Of a DNA stretch of 60,255 bases, positions 35,266-44,421 are shown piece after piece. Where the stretch lies: contig JAVZNR010000010.1 of NCBI GenBank assembly GCA_038882715.1, positions 1-60,255 of the forward strand, given 5' to 3'. Within the stretch, counting starts at the first letter, position 1, and every line of letters starts with the position of its first letter. The notes below the pieces were generated by a model. It ran no database searches. It had not been told where the DNA came from and saw only the letters and a list, made by a program, of their open reading frames with translations. The position numbers and the translations under genes are program-made. This DNA is from Candidatus Bathyarchaeia archaeon. GTDB taxonomy: Archaea; Thermoproteota; Bathyarchaeia; Bathyarchaeales; DTEX01.

Positions 35266-36987
35266 CTAGCCGATAAAGAGGTCTACGACCTTAAGGTTCT
35301 CTGCGTCAATAAGCCCGTAATCCGTTATCTTAAGTTTCGGGACAACGGGTAGCGAGAGAAAGGATAGAGCGGTGAAGGGGCTTTTAATTCTACAGCCCAT
35401 GTTCGAGGCGGCTTCCTCTAGGGCTTCAGTCCTCTGGGATATCTCTTCGGCTTCTAAGGCAGCCATCAACCCCGCTACTGTGAGCGGAAGCTCAGTGACA
35501 ACTTTTCCATCCTTAACTACTACTAAGCCTCCGTTAATCTCTTTAAGCCTTAAAATAGCCCTATGGATGTCTCGGACGTCTGCTCCAACAGCGACGATGT
35601 TGTGCGAGTCGTGGGCGACCGTTGACGCCATGGCTCCGCTCCTAAGGCCGAAGCCTATCACAAACCCTTTCCCAATCCTCCCTGAGCCCCTGTGCCTCTC
35701 AACTACACAGATCTCCAGCATATCGCTATCTGGATCGGGTTTAACCTCGCCCTCAACAACATTCACTTCGCAGTGAGTCTCCTCCGTGTATATTTGGTTT
35801 TCAATCAAGCCTATGGCTCTGGCAACCGCTCTCCCATGTTTAATTCTCGGATGCCTAATCTTTAGGTCTTCAACGCTTATTTCCCCAATGTTCACTGAGC
35901 CTAGAGCGATTCTCTTAGGCTTCTCCTCCTCAACGTATAGGTATGCGCCTCCTCTAGCCACGACCACACCGTCTATTAGGACGGTTTCAGCCATAAAGTC
36001 CCTTAAATTATTCACGATGACGATGTCGGCGGATTTTCCGGGTGAGAGGGCTCCTAGATGCTTTAGCCTAAAGTATTCTGCGGGCTTAAGCGTAACCATT
36101 CTGACAGCGTCCACGGGGTCTATGCCCTCCTCAACAGCCCTCCTTAAGCAGTGGTCTACGTGCCCCTCGCGGACTATGTCGCCTGCATGCCTATCATCTG
36201 TTACAAGCATGGCTCTTTCGGGGCAGCGTTTAGAAACTATTCCAGCGAGCCTTGATAGGGCTTTTGCCGTTGAGCCTTCACGTATCATGATCCACATTCC
36301 AAGCGAGAGCTTCTCTCTGGCTTCTTCTAGGCTTAGGGCTTCGTGATCTGACATGATTCCGGCGAGAGTGTAGGCGCAAAGGACTTCTCCCCTCAGGCCA
36401 GGCGCATGCCCATCAATAATCATGTTTCTACAAGCCTCTATCTTATCTAGGATACTTCTATCCCCCTTCACTACGCCCATGTAGTTCATGACTTCACCTA
36501 AACCTAGGATGCGTCTAAAACTCTTAAGCACCTTTACTTCCTCTACGCCTATCTCTGCTCCCGATGTTTCGAAGTCCGTTGATGGGACTGATGACGGTAT
36601 CATAAAGTAGAATTTTAGAGGCGTTTTCTCGGAGTCTTCGAGCATGAATTTTACGCCATCTAAACCTAGAACATTGGCTATTTCATGTGGATCAGCGACA
36701 ACGCAGCATGTGCCGTGGGGTACAACTGCTCTAGCAAATATTCTAGGGGTCATGAGCGAGCTCTCTATGTGGACGTGTCCATCGATGTAGGCTGGCAGAA
36801 CATATTTAGATGGGAAATCAAGCCGCTCTTTTGCGGGTTTGGGTTTGACGCCAACGTACACTATTAAGCCGCTCTTTACGCCGATGTAGCCGTCGGAGAT
36901 GTCTCCGCTGTAGACGTTAACGATTTGGCCGGAGATTAATAAGTCTAGGGGCGAACGCCCTAGGCAAGCGTCTATAAGTTCCTTCAT
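35266..36987 (-). CDS. ade: Adenine deaminase
   Basis: This 573-residue amidohydrolase converts adenine to hypoxanthine in purine salvage. The metal site HVHIESSLMTPRIFARAVVPHGT near residue 70, DGHAPGLRG near residue 193, SDHEALSLEEA near residue 213 and the C-terminal adenine-deaminase domain (GFVIGFGLRSGAMASTVAHDSHNIVAVG near residue 443) are diagnostic. Length fits the family (550-600). Confidence 0.94.
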   Translation of the reverse strand: MKELIDACLGRSPLDLLISGQIVNVYSGDISDGYIGVKSGLIVYVGVKPKPAKERLDFPSKYVLPAYIDGHVHIESSLMTPRIFARAVVPHGTCCVVADPHEIANVLGLDGVKFMLEDSEKTPLKFYFMIPSSVPSTDFETSGAEIGVEEVKVLKSFRRILGLGEVMNYMGVVKGDRSILDKIEACRNMIIDGHAPGLRGEVLCAYTLAGIMSDHEALSLEEAREKLSLGMWIMIREGSTAKALSRLAGIVSKRCPERAMLVTDDRHAGDIVREGHVDHCLRRAVEEGIDPVDAVRMVTLKPAEYFRLKHLGALSPGKSADIVIVNNLRDFMAETVLIDGVVVARGGAYLYVEEEKPKRIALGSVNIGEISVEDLKIRHPRIKHGRAVARAIGLIENQIYTEETHCEVNVVEGEVKPDPDSDMLEICVVERHRGSGRIGKGFVIGFGLRSGAMASTVAHDSHNIVAVGADVRDIHRAILRLKEINGGLVVVKDGKVVTELPLTVAGLMAALEAEEISQRTEALEEAASNMGCRIKSPFTALSFLSLPVVPKLKITDYGLIDAENLKVVDLFIG

Positions 36988-37043
36988 CGCCGTTTGTCTC
37001 CTAGGGGATGGTTAAGCGCGCGGAAACGCTGTTTGCTTTCGCT

Positions 37044-37754
37044 TTAGGGTTCTAGGGTGAAGTAGACGCGCTTGTTCAGCCTGCCCTTGCTCTCAAATTT
37101 CAGCAGCTTTATCTGGCCGACCTCTCTTAGGTTTCTGACGTGGGTTCCGCCGTCCGCCTGCCTATCTACGCCGACAACCTCAACAATGCGCAGCTTGGGT
37201 ATGTTTGGCGGGAAGGCTTCAGCCATCTTAACTACTCCGGGTATTTTTAGGGCTTCTTCTCTGGGCAGCTCGTACCATTTAACCTCTATGTCTTTTCTGA
37301 ATAGCTCGTTGGCTTTCTCCACGCACTTTATGATGATGTCTTTATCTAGGCGCTCTAGGCTGAAGTCGAAGCGAACCTTATCCTCTTCAATCTGGTTTCC
37401 GGTTACGAGGGCGCCTGTCTCGTTGCAGACCAGTGATGCGAAGACGTGGGAGGCTGTGTGGCTGCGCATAAGCCTGTATCGCCTATCCCAATTGATGATG
37501 CAGTGGACTTTGTCGCCGGCTTTTAAGCCCTCTCTGTCAACTTCATGTGAGATCTCGTCGCCTATCTTTGTGACGTAGATGACGTTGAAGTTTTCGTCTC
37601 CACGTATTATTTTTCCTGTGTCGTGGGGTTGTCCTCCGCCTCTGGGATAGAAGACTGTTTGGTCTAAAATAATGTATTTGCCGTCGGCGACCTTAACCAC
37701 CGTTGCATCGCATTCCTTAAGGTAGCTATCCTCTAGGTAGAGGGCCTTAGTCAA
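37044..37754 (-). CDS. alaX: Alanyl-tRNA editing protein AlaX
   Basis: This 236-residue free-standing editing domain hydrolyses Ser-tRNA-Ala (or Gly-tRNA-Ala). It has an N-terminal beta-barrel with FYPRGGGQPHDTG near residue 35 and the zinc motif HTASHV near residue 98. The second zinc segment reads QADGGTHV near residue 202, where many AlaX proteins have CGGTH; Asp or the preceding residues replace the cysteine. The size fits AlaX-M. Start is TTG. Confidence 0.88.
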   Translation of the reverse strand: MTKALYLEDSYLKECDATVVKVADGKYIILDQTVFYPRGGGQPHDTGKIIRGDENFNVIYVTKIGDEISHEVDREGLKAGDKVHCIINWDRRYRLMRSHTASHVFASLVCNETGALVTGNQIEEDKVRFDFSLERLDKDIIIKCVEKANELFRKDIEVKWYELPREEALKIPGVVKMAEAFPPNIPKLRIVEVVGVDRQADGGTHVRNLREVGQIKLLKFESKGRLNKRVYFTLEP

Positions 37755-37901
37755 GTGTTCGCACCCAAAGGAGATTTGTGGTGAAACCTAAATTTATATG
37801 TTTAATTTTTTCATCTGGGTGAATCAACAAAAATGTAGGTAATGCTTAATAATATGTTGTAAAATATTTTTACTTTGCTATTTAAAGGCTAGAGGTTATC
37901 C

Positions 37902-38945
37902 GTGTTGTCTAATGCTGTGCCTAATGCTTTAAGGAGTGAAAAGATTCAGAGGATGCTTAGGGCTTTGAGGGATGGAGAGTTTAGCAGCATAGAGCCGGCT
38001 GTAAACTTCGGTGTTGGGGTTGAGTATCCGGCTCTCAAGGGCTTCTTCGGCCTTTTTGAGGAAGCTAATGAGGCTCTTCTGGCGTTAAGTGAGACCGGTC
38101 TTTTGAGTTCTGAAATAGTGGATAATGTTGCAGTTTGTCCCGTCTGCCGATCCCATAGGCTTATGGTTAAGATGCATTGTCCCTCATGCGGCTCGTCTAG
38201 GCTTGTTAGGGGCGCTATGATTGAGCATTTGTCGTGTGGGCATATTGATTTTGAGGAGAGGTTTAAGGGTGAGGGGGGGCTTATATGCCCGCGCTGTGGT
38301 AAGCCGCTTAAATCTTTAGGGGTAGACTATAGGACGTTTAGCTTCCTTTATAGGTGTCTTGGCTGTAGGAGCGTTTTCTCAGATCCGAAGGTTGAGTACC
38401 TGTGTAGCAGTGGGCATAGTTTCGGTGAAGGCGATATTTCTGTTCAGGTTGTTAGGGCTTTTAGGCTTAACCCTGAGAAGAGTTTTCTGCTTGAGCGTTT
38501 AACATTTGATCTCGAGGCTGTCTTTAAGCCGCTGAGGGATGCGGGTTTCGTTGTGGAGTCTCCTGCCGAGGTTCGTGGGGAGACTGGCATCAGCCACGAG
38601 TTCTCTTTTGCGATATGGGGTAGCGCTGAGAGTAGGGGTGGCGGTGAGCCTCCTGTTGCCGTTGGCTCCACGCATACGTTTGATAGTGCTGTGACCGCTG
38701 TTAGTGTTCTTGCGTTTTGGGCTAAGGCTGCTGATGTTGGTGCGAGGCATAAGTTTATGGTGGTGCTCGGCGGCGTTGATGGGGGCGGTAGGGAGCTTGC
38801 CGATGTTTATGGCGTTAAGATTATTGATGGTAAGAGTTCATCCGAGGTTTTATCTAAGGCTAAAGCCATGATATTGGAGGCTGCTGAGGCCGCTAGAAGA
38901 GAGACGGAGAAGGGGGAGGGGGGGGCTGCGCCGGCTCCATCGTAG
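37902..38945 (+). CDS. TackOD1-like zinc-ribbon protein
   Basis: This 347-residue protein has several CxxC pairs: CPVC near residue 78, CPSC near residue 90, an isolated SCGH, CPRCGK near residue 129 and a last GCRS cluster. The HCPSCGS...EHLSCGHIDFEERF segment resembles the Thaumarchaeal output domain (TackOD1) family, usually encoded near type IV pilus or signalling genes. The C-terminal third (EFSFAIWGSAES...HKFMVVLGGVDGG) has a nuclease-fold or Rossmann-like look and ends in a Glu/Ala tail. It is followed by pilus genes. Role unknown; nucleic-acid or protein binding is a guess. GTG start with GAGGT upstream. Confidence 0.6.
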   Translation: MLSNAVPNALRSEKIQRMLRALRDGEFSSIEPAVNFGVGVEYPALKGFFGLFEEANEALLALSETGLLSSEIVDNVAVCPVCRSHRLMVKMHCPSCGSSRLVRGAMIEHLSCGHIDFEERFKGEGGLICPRCGKPLKSLGVDYRTFSFLYRCLGCRSVFSDPKVEYLCSSGHSFGEGDISVQVVRAFRLNPEKSFLLERLTFDLEAVFKPLRDAGFVVESPAEVRGETGISHEFSFAIWGSAESRGGGEPPVAVGSTHTFDSAVTAVSVLAFWAKAADVGARHKFMVVLGGVDGGGRELADVYGVKIIDGKSSSEVLSKAKAMILEAAEAARRETEKGEGGAAPAPS

Positions 38946-38980
38946 TCGATGTTTTTCGGCGGCGCTTCATGGGAGGAAAC

Positions 38981-39053
38981 TATAGTCTAAAAATCTAGAC
39001 TATAAATCTTATAAGATTTAAGTGCTCTAAATTATAACAGATGTATTATCTGT
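38981..39053 (+). promoter_or_regulatory. Palindrome-rich promoter region of the pilus operon
   Basis: Three inverted repeats occur in 73 bases before the pilin gene. TATAGTCTA (38981-38989) pairs with TAGACTATA (38996-39004) across six bases. A perfect 18-bp palindrome TAAATCTTATAAGATTTA spans 39003-39020 and contains the likely TATA core CTTATAAG. ACAGAT (39037-39042) pairs with ATCTGT (39048-39053), a leader hairpin just before the GAGGTGA ribosome site at 39059. The set looks like an operator/promoter for the pilus operon. Confidence 0.55.
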
Positions 39054-39073
39054 AGTATGAGGTGAAAGTAAGG

Positions 39074-39559
39074 TTGAGTAGGTCTTTTAGGAAGAGCGCT
39101 AAGGCAGTCAGCCCTGTTATTGCGACAATCATTATAGTCGCAGTAGCCATAGTCATGAGCATAGCAGTAGCATACTGGATGCTAGGACTAGCAACAACAT
39201 TCACAAGATACGAAAAACTAGAATTCGTAGTAGCATACGCAGAAAAAACAACAGAAACTGTTGATTCTTTCAGTGTCGCTTTTAATGTCACATTACAGAT
39301 TAAGAATACTGGGTCTTCTGACGCGACAATACAGATGATATTACTCAACGGAAAACTGGATGGACAAGCATGTGTAAATGTTACCGATACGGCGTACGAA
39401 GCTCTTTCAAATTCATCTTTAAATATACCTGTGAAGGCTGGACAAACAGTATTATTGTATGTGGGTCTTCCAAACACTTATTCATCTGGGCAGACTGTTG
39501 AGATAATGGTTCAATCGGCTGCTGGTAATCAGTATCCTAAGACAGTAGTCTTGCCTTAG
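39074..39559 (+). CDS. Type IV pilin-like protein
   Basis: This protein of about 161 residues has a short basic leader (SRSFRKSAKA) and then VSPVIATIIIVAVAIVMSIA, the archaeal pilin N-terminus (prepilin peptidase cleavage expected before VSPV). One hydrophobic helix is followed by a beta-rich, glycosylation-prone head (several NxT/S). I choose the TTG at 39074 because GAGGTGA lies eight bases upstream; a GTG at 39062 is open. Codons for residues about 25-65 end mostly in A/C, whereas the head domain uses T/G-ending codons. Confidence 0.85.
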   Translation: MSRSFRKSAKAVSPVIATIIIVAVAIVMSIAVAYWMLGLATTFTRYEKLEFVVAYAEKTTETVDSFSVAFNVTLQIKNTGSSDATIQMILLNGKLDGQACVNVTDTAYEALSNSSLNIPVKAGQTVLLYVGLPNTYSSGQTVEIMVQSAAGNQYPKTVVLP

Positions 39560-39655
39560 GCCTTAGTCAACAATTAACGCTAAAGTTATATGCTCTTCCT
39601 TCCCCCTAAATTTTTGTTAAAATACGTATGAAAGTTTTTGTTGAGGGTTCAAGTT

Positions 39656-41314
39656 TTGGCTGAGAAAAAAGAAAATAAAGAGAATAATGCGGATAAATCT
39701 AACGTTAATGCTGGTGTGGAGGGGAAAAAGAAGAGTAGTTTACGCTCTTTATTCTCGTTCTCCATAGGTAAGAAGGTTGCTCCACCACCGCCGGTCGCCG
39801 TCTTCTCAAAGCTCCCGGAGAACGCGGAGATCCTAGACTCCTACGCGATTCATCCGCCTTTCTCGAAGGTTACGATAGCGAGACTTCCGGAGCTGGGCGG
39901 TGGAAAAGCATACTTCGTTGAGGAGGTTGAGCTAACACCTGAGGAGCGCCCAATCCTAGATAAGCTGATCGACATCATGAGCATCGAGATTGAGCCTCCG
40001 GAAAACGAGAACATTAATCCTAGCACATATATTGAGAGCGAAGCCGAGAGACTAGCAAAAAAATACGGCTTAACTAAACGCGTCAAGCGCTTAGGCGAGG
40101 AGTCATGGCAAAGAATACTATACTATCTGCATAGAGACCTCATAGGCTTCGGGCCATTACATGTGCTCATGAGCGACAGAATGATAGAGGACATATCAGT
40201 CAACGGCGTAAACCTACCAGTATACGTCTGGCACAGAAGACACGAAAGCATGCCGACAAACCTAAAAATAGTCGATGAGAGAACCCTAGACAACCTACTC
40301 GTAAAGCTCACACACATAGCGCAGAAACATATTTCAACAGCATTCCCAATACTCGACGCCATGCTCCCAAGCAAAGACAGAGTCGCAGCAACATTCAGAT
40401 TCGAGGTCTCACCGAAGGGAAGCACATTCTGCATAAGAAGATTCAGGGAAGAACCATTCTCAATAGTCGACCTAATAGAGCTCGGAACAGTAGACGAGAT
40501 GCTAGCAGCATACTTCTGGCTCATGATAGAAAACAGAATGACCATAGCCGTCATAGGCGGAACAGGCGCCGGGAAAACAAGCACACTAAACGCCCTAGCA
40601 AGCCTCGTAAAACCATCCATGAAAATAGTCACAGTCGAAGAAATACCCGAACTACTGCTGCCGCATGAAAACTGGGTTCAACTCGTAAGCAGGGCAAGCT
40701 ACGGCCTAGGCATGGCTAAGATAGGCGAAATATCGCTGTTCGACCTAGTTAAAGTCTCGCTGCGATATAGACCAGACTACATAGTTGTAGGCGAAGTCAG
40801 AGGCGAGGAAGCCTTCGTGCTCTTCCAAGCCATGGCTACAGGGCACGGCGGATTAACAACCCTCCACGCCGAGAGCATCGAGCACGCTGTGAAAAGGCTG
40901 ACAAGCCCCCCAATGAACGTGGCTGAAAGCTACATACCGCTCATAAACGTCGCGATACTACAGGAGCGCGTCCAGCTGCCCAGACCCAGAATGGGGTTAA
41001 CCTTCGGTAGAAGGATTAGAGAAGTCTGCGAGGTTATTGATTATGGGAAGTATGAGCGGATAGCGTCATGGAACCCCCTAAACGACAGCTTCAACTCAAA
41101 CTTTAAAAAGAGCGAGATGCTGAGAAGAATAGCCATAAAATACGGCGTCAGCGTGGAAAGCGTCCTAGAGGAGCTCTCCAGAAGAGCCCTATTCTTCCAC
41201 GACCTGCTGGCCCGCGGAGTAAGAAACAACAACGAGGTTAAGAGAGAAATAATGAGATACTACCTGCTAAACCCATTCCCAGTCATAGCCCTACAAAGAA
41301 GGATCGGAGGCTAA
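39656..41314 (+). CDS. Type II/IV secretion ATPase (pilus assembly)
   Basis: This protein of about 552 residues is a PilT/VirB11/GspE-superfamily ATPase powering pilin assembly. An N-terminal Lys/Glu- and proline-rich linker precedes the N domain. Core motifs are Walker A GGTGAGKTS near residue 302, Asp box EEIPEL, Walker B DYIVVGEVRG near residue 378 and His box GHGGLTTLHAES. The TTG at 39656 has GAGGG eight bases upstream; the frame opens at TTG 39638. Followed by the TadC-like gene after seven bases. Confidence 0.92.
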   Translation: MAEKKENKENNADKSNVNAGVEGKKKSSLRSLFSFSIGKKVAPPPPVAVFSKLPENAEILDSYAIHPPFSKVTIARLPELGGGKAYFVEEVELTPEERPILDKLIDIMSIEIEPPENENINPSTYIESEAERLAKKYGLTKRVKRLGEESWQRILYYLHRDLIGFGPLHVLMSDRMIEDISVNGVNLPVYVWHRRHESMPTNLKIVDERTLDNLLVKLTHIAQKHISTAFPILDAMLPSKDRVAATFRFEVSPKGSTFCIRRFREEPFSIVDLIELGTVDEMLAAYFWLMIENRMTIAVIGGTGAGKTSTLNALASLVKPSMKIVTVEEIPELLLPHENWVQLVSRASYGLGMAKIGEISLFDLVKVSLRYRPDYIVVGEVRGEEAFVLFQAMATGHGGLTTLHAESIEHAVKRLTSPPMNVAESYIPLINVAILQERVQLPRPRMGLTFGRRIREVCEVIDYGKYERIASWNPLNDSFNSNFKKSEMLRRIAIKYGVSVESVLEELSRRALFFHDLLARGVRNNNEVKREIMRYYLLNPFPVIALQRRIGG

Positions 41315-41321
41315 AAAAGAG

Positions 41322-43076
41322 ATGGCTTCATTCACAGGCCTAGCCTACCAAGGCTTCAGCTGGCTCTCAAAGGCGCTAATGACGATACTCTACGCTGGGA
41401 GACCATCCAAGCTAAGAGATAGCCTAGAAGCCGCCGGAATAAAAATATATCCCGAAGCATACCTCTCAGTGGTAGGCTTCTTCATAATAGTCTCCGCAGC
41501 AGTCTCAGCCATAATAGCGTGGCTAACAGGCTTCCTCCCAATCCTCATGGCGCCAATCATAGTCCTCCTAATCGGCTACACGCTGCCAAGCATAAAAGCC
41601 CAAGACAGAGCCTCAAAACTCGACATGGAAGCACCATTCATGGCAGCATACATAAGCGTCATGGCGACAGGCGGGCTATCACCATACTCAAGCCTAAAGA
41701 GGCTTAAAAACTGCGAGCTCCTCCCACACACATCTAAAACAGCGAGGCTCATGGAGGTCGACGTACACTTGAAAGGCATGGATCCAGTAGCAGCCATAGA
41801 GAAATCCGCTGAAAAAGTCCCCTCAAAAGAATATAAAGAATTCCTTATGGGATACGTCCACACCCTGAGAACAGGCGGAGACGTCGTCCACTACCTCTTG
41901 ACGCGGACAGAAACCATGTTCAGAGACCTAGCCACAAAAATAAGGGCTTTCGGCGAGCGGGCGGCGCTGCTCCTAGAATCATATGTAGCCATAATGATCC
42001 TCTCAACCCTAGGCATAAGCATCGTCTACCTAACATCCATAGCCTTCCAAGGATACTGGCAGGGAGGCTTCACGGCTGAAAACTTCCTCCTATACGCATA
42101 CATAATCGTCCCCGTCCTCTCAATCCTCTTCATATACCTCTCAGACCTATCCAGCTTCCAGGAGCCGATCTACGAGACCGCGCCCTACAAGATCTTCGCG
42201 GTCTCACTGCCCCTAATGATATTCCTCCTCCTAGAAATGTTCTTCATATACCTTGTTCCAGAGCTAGCCCTAGCGCTGCCATTCGCAGACCAGTTTAAAG
42301 GCTTCCTAACATTTCTTAGAAGCATATTCGGCCTTGAATTAGGCTTCGAACCATCCCTAGGTATGGGCATAGCCCTAATAATCAGCACGATCCCGGCGGC
42401 GTTATCCCACAGCTACTACAACCGCCGAAGAGGGAGAAGCATAGTCAGAGAGGTAACAAACTTCCTCAGAGACATGACCGAAGCAAGGAAGACCGGCGCA
42501 TCGCCCGAAGCATGCATAGATCAGCTCTCAGCGAGATCCTACGGAGAATTCTCCAAACACTTGAAGATAGTTGCCAGGCAGCTCCGCTGGGGTCAACCAT
42601 TCAGGGTCGTGTATGAAACGTTGAGGAAAAGGATAAGCTCATGGTTTGCGCTAATAAACCTCTACCTCCTAGTCGACGCAACAGAGGTTGGCGGCGGAAG
42701 CCCCGAAACCCTTGAAACCATGGCTAGGTTCGGCGAGATGCAGGCCTCTCTTGAGAAGGAGAAGATGGCCGCCCTCCGACCGCTTATGATAATGCCCTAC
42801 ATAGGTTCAGCCATAATGGTCTTCTCAACTCTGGTAACCATAAACTTCATGTACTCGGCGGTTATGTCAATATCCCGTGTGGCAATACCCTTCAAACAGA
42901 TCGTAATAACCATTGTTCCGGCGCTAGTCTTCCAATCATACTTAATGGGCATAGTGACCGGGAAAGTTAGCACAGGAAACGTCTCAGCCGGATTCAGGCA
43001 CGCAATAATACTGACGACAATAACCCTGCTAACAATAGTTTTCATGCGCTTCTTCCAAATAATCCTGCCAATCTAA
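41322..43076 (+). CDS. TadC/T2SSF-type pilus platform membrane protein
   Basis: This 584-residue polytopic protein has two T2SSF domains: about residues 100-205 (ATGGLSPYSSLKRL...YVHTLRTGGDVVHYLL) and about 380-475 (FLRDMTEARKTGASPEACID...DATEVGGGSPETLETM). About eight or nine hydrophobic helices lie between and after them. It is the inner-membrane platform on which the secretion ATPase acts. Starts ATG at 41322, seven bases after the ATPase. Confidence 0.9.
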   Translation: MASFTGLAYQGFSWLSKALMTILYAGRPSKLRDSLEAAGIKIYPEAYLSVVGFFIIVSAAVSAIIAWLTGFLPILMAPIIVLLIGYTLPSIKAQDRASKLDMEAPFMAAYISVMATGGLSPYSSLKRLKNCELLPHTSKTARLMEVDVHLKGMDPVAAIEKSAEKVPSKEYKEFLMGYVHTLRTGGDVVHYLLTRTETMFRDLATKIRAFGERAALLLESYVAIMILSTLGISIVYLTSIAFQGYWQGGFTAENFLLYAYIIVPVLSILFIYLSDLSSFQEPIYETAPYKIFAVSLPLMIFLLLEMFFIYLVPELALALPFADQFKGFLTFLRSIFGLELGFEPSLGMGIALIISTIPAALSHSYYNRRRGRSIVREVTNFLRDMTEARKTGASPEACIDQLSARSYGEFSKHLKIVARQLRWGQPFRVVYETLRKRISSWFALINLYLLVDATEVGGGSPETLETMARFGEMQASLEKEKMAALRPLMIMPYIGSAIMVFSTLVTINFMYSAVMSISRVAIPFKQIVITIVPALVFQSYLMGIVTGKVSTGNVSAGFRHAIILTTITLLTIVFMRFFQIILPI

Positions 43077-43099
43077 CTGGGTTTACGTGGGGAAAAGCG

Positions 43100-43870
43100 A
43101 TGCAGGTGCACATAAAACCGGTGAGAGACTTCAAGGGGGTGAGTGCCGCAGCGGATAAAAGAGCTGTTTCACCAGTAATATCAACTGTAATCATAACCGC
43201 AACGTTGCTAATAATACTGGTGGTCGCCTCCTCCCTAGCGATAAGCATGCTTGAAATCCAAATGCAAAACTCCGAGTTCGAGCAGGCTAAAACAGCAATG
43301 CTACTGCTTGACAGAACAATAATGGACGTGTCACTTAGGCCCGGAGCAGCAAGCTCAGTCCAATTCAACCAGAGGAGCGGGGGAATAGGCATGTACGAGA
43401 GCGAGCCAATCAACATAAAGATCGAGGACACCTCAAAATCAGAGATTATCCCAATAAACTCTTACGTGATTAAGTATCGTGGGGGGAGCATGGTTTCAGC
43501 TGCAGAAGCAAATCTAACCAATCCAGGCGGACTAATAGTCGACATGTCTAAGCCCTTAGGACATGTTCGAATAGAGTCTGGAAACGGCGCATGGATAATA
43601 TTAGACTACAATAGAGTGCGTATCACCGTGAATAAGGAGCTTAGAACAATGGACATTTACTTGATCCGTTTAGAGAGAGGAACATTCGGCGGCTCCGGGA
43701 CCGTGAATGTTAGAGTTCAAAACAAGGGAATAAATGTGAAATCAATAACGCTTAGCGAAAGCAGCCTAACGGTTCGCGTGGAAGTTGGCGGTATAAGCGA
43801 GGAGCAATTTTACTCAGGGATATCTGTTGTTAGGGTGATAGAGGTCACCATAATGGTTTCTGTGGCGTGA
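43100..43870 (+). CDS. Pilin-like protein with VSPVIST N-terminus
   Basis: This 256-residue protein has a leader ending DKRA followed by VSPVISTVIITATLLIILVV, the archaeal pilin-type helix. The extracytoplasmic part has beta-rich, Ser/Gly-rich segments. It is the fourth gene of the pilus operon. It may be a second pilin, a minor tip subunit or an adhesin-carrying one. ATG start with GGGGAA upstream. Confidence 0.8.
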   Translation: MQVHIKPVRDFKGVSAAADKRAVSPVISTVIITATLLIILVVASSLAISMLEIQMQNSEFEQAKTAMLLLDRTIMDVSLRPGAASSVQFNQRSGGIGMYESEPINIKIEDTSKSEIIPINSYVIKYRGGSMVSAAEANLTNPGGLIVDMSKPLGHVRIESGNGAWIILDYNRVRITVNKELRTMDIYLIRLERGTFGGSGTVNVRVQNKGINVKSITLSESSLTVRVEVGGISEEQFYSGISVVRVIEVTIMVSVA

Positions 43871-43881
43871 GGTGTTTTGGC

Positions 43882-44415
43882 GTGGTTCACGTATCAATAC
43901 AGCATATTATTGGAACGGTCGCGCTGATAGGCTTAGCCATATCCCTCGCCCTAGCCTACCAGATAGTCGTCGGATACGTTGAAGAGAACGCTATTAAAAC
44001 GCAGCTGAACCAGATCGCGGAGTACGTCTCGATGAGCATAACGAACACAATCAGCCTAACAGACTTCACTTACGGTGTCCTATCCATAGGCGAAGCGGTT
44101 TCAAAGCGCTTAAACCTTCCATTAGACCTCAGCGGGAAACCCTACAATATTACTATTGTGGAAAGGGGTGGAAGATACTATGTTCATGTGAGCATTGTTG
44201 GGAGAAAAGACTTGTACGCGGAATCACCTATAACAGCGAGCTCAACACATAGAATACGGATATTCGCCGGTGGAGATTTACCGGAAGGCCTACTAGAAGA
44301 CTCCAACATTGAGCCTAGGGTATGGGTTTACGGCGGCAGCCCAAACATGGTTGTCTGGTGCCATAAGGCTGGCGACATCATATATGTTGGCTTAGGCCTA
44401 TTGACGGGAGGCTAA
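43882..44415 (+). CDS. Single-helix pseudopilin-like protein
   Basis: This protein of about 177 residues has one N-terminal hydrophobic helix (IIGTVALIGLAISLALAYQIV) followed by a beta-rich head with NxT sites. The frame opens at GTG 43867 but the GTG at 43882 has GAGGTG seven bases upstream, so I use that. It lies between other pilin-like genes in a tight operon. Probable minor pilin; family unassigned. Confidence 0.7.
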   Translation: MVHVSIQHIIGTVALIGLAISLALAYQIVVGYVEENAIKTQLNQIAEYVSMSITNTISLTDFTYGVLSIGEAVSKRLNLPLDLSGKPYNITIVERGGRYYVHVSIVGRKDLYAESPITASSTHRIRIFAGGDLPEGLLEDSNIEPRVWVYGGSPNMVVWCHKAGDIIYVGLGLLTGG

Positions 44416-44421
44416 TCGACG

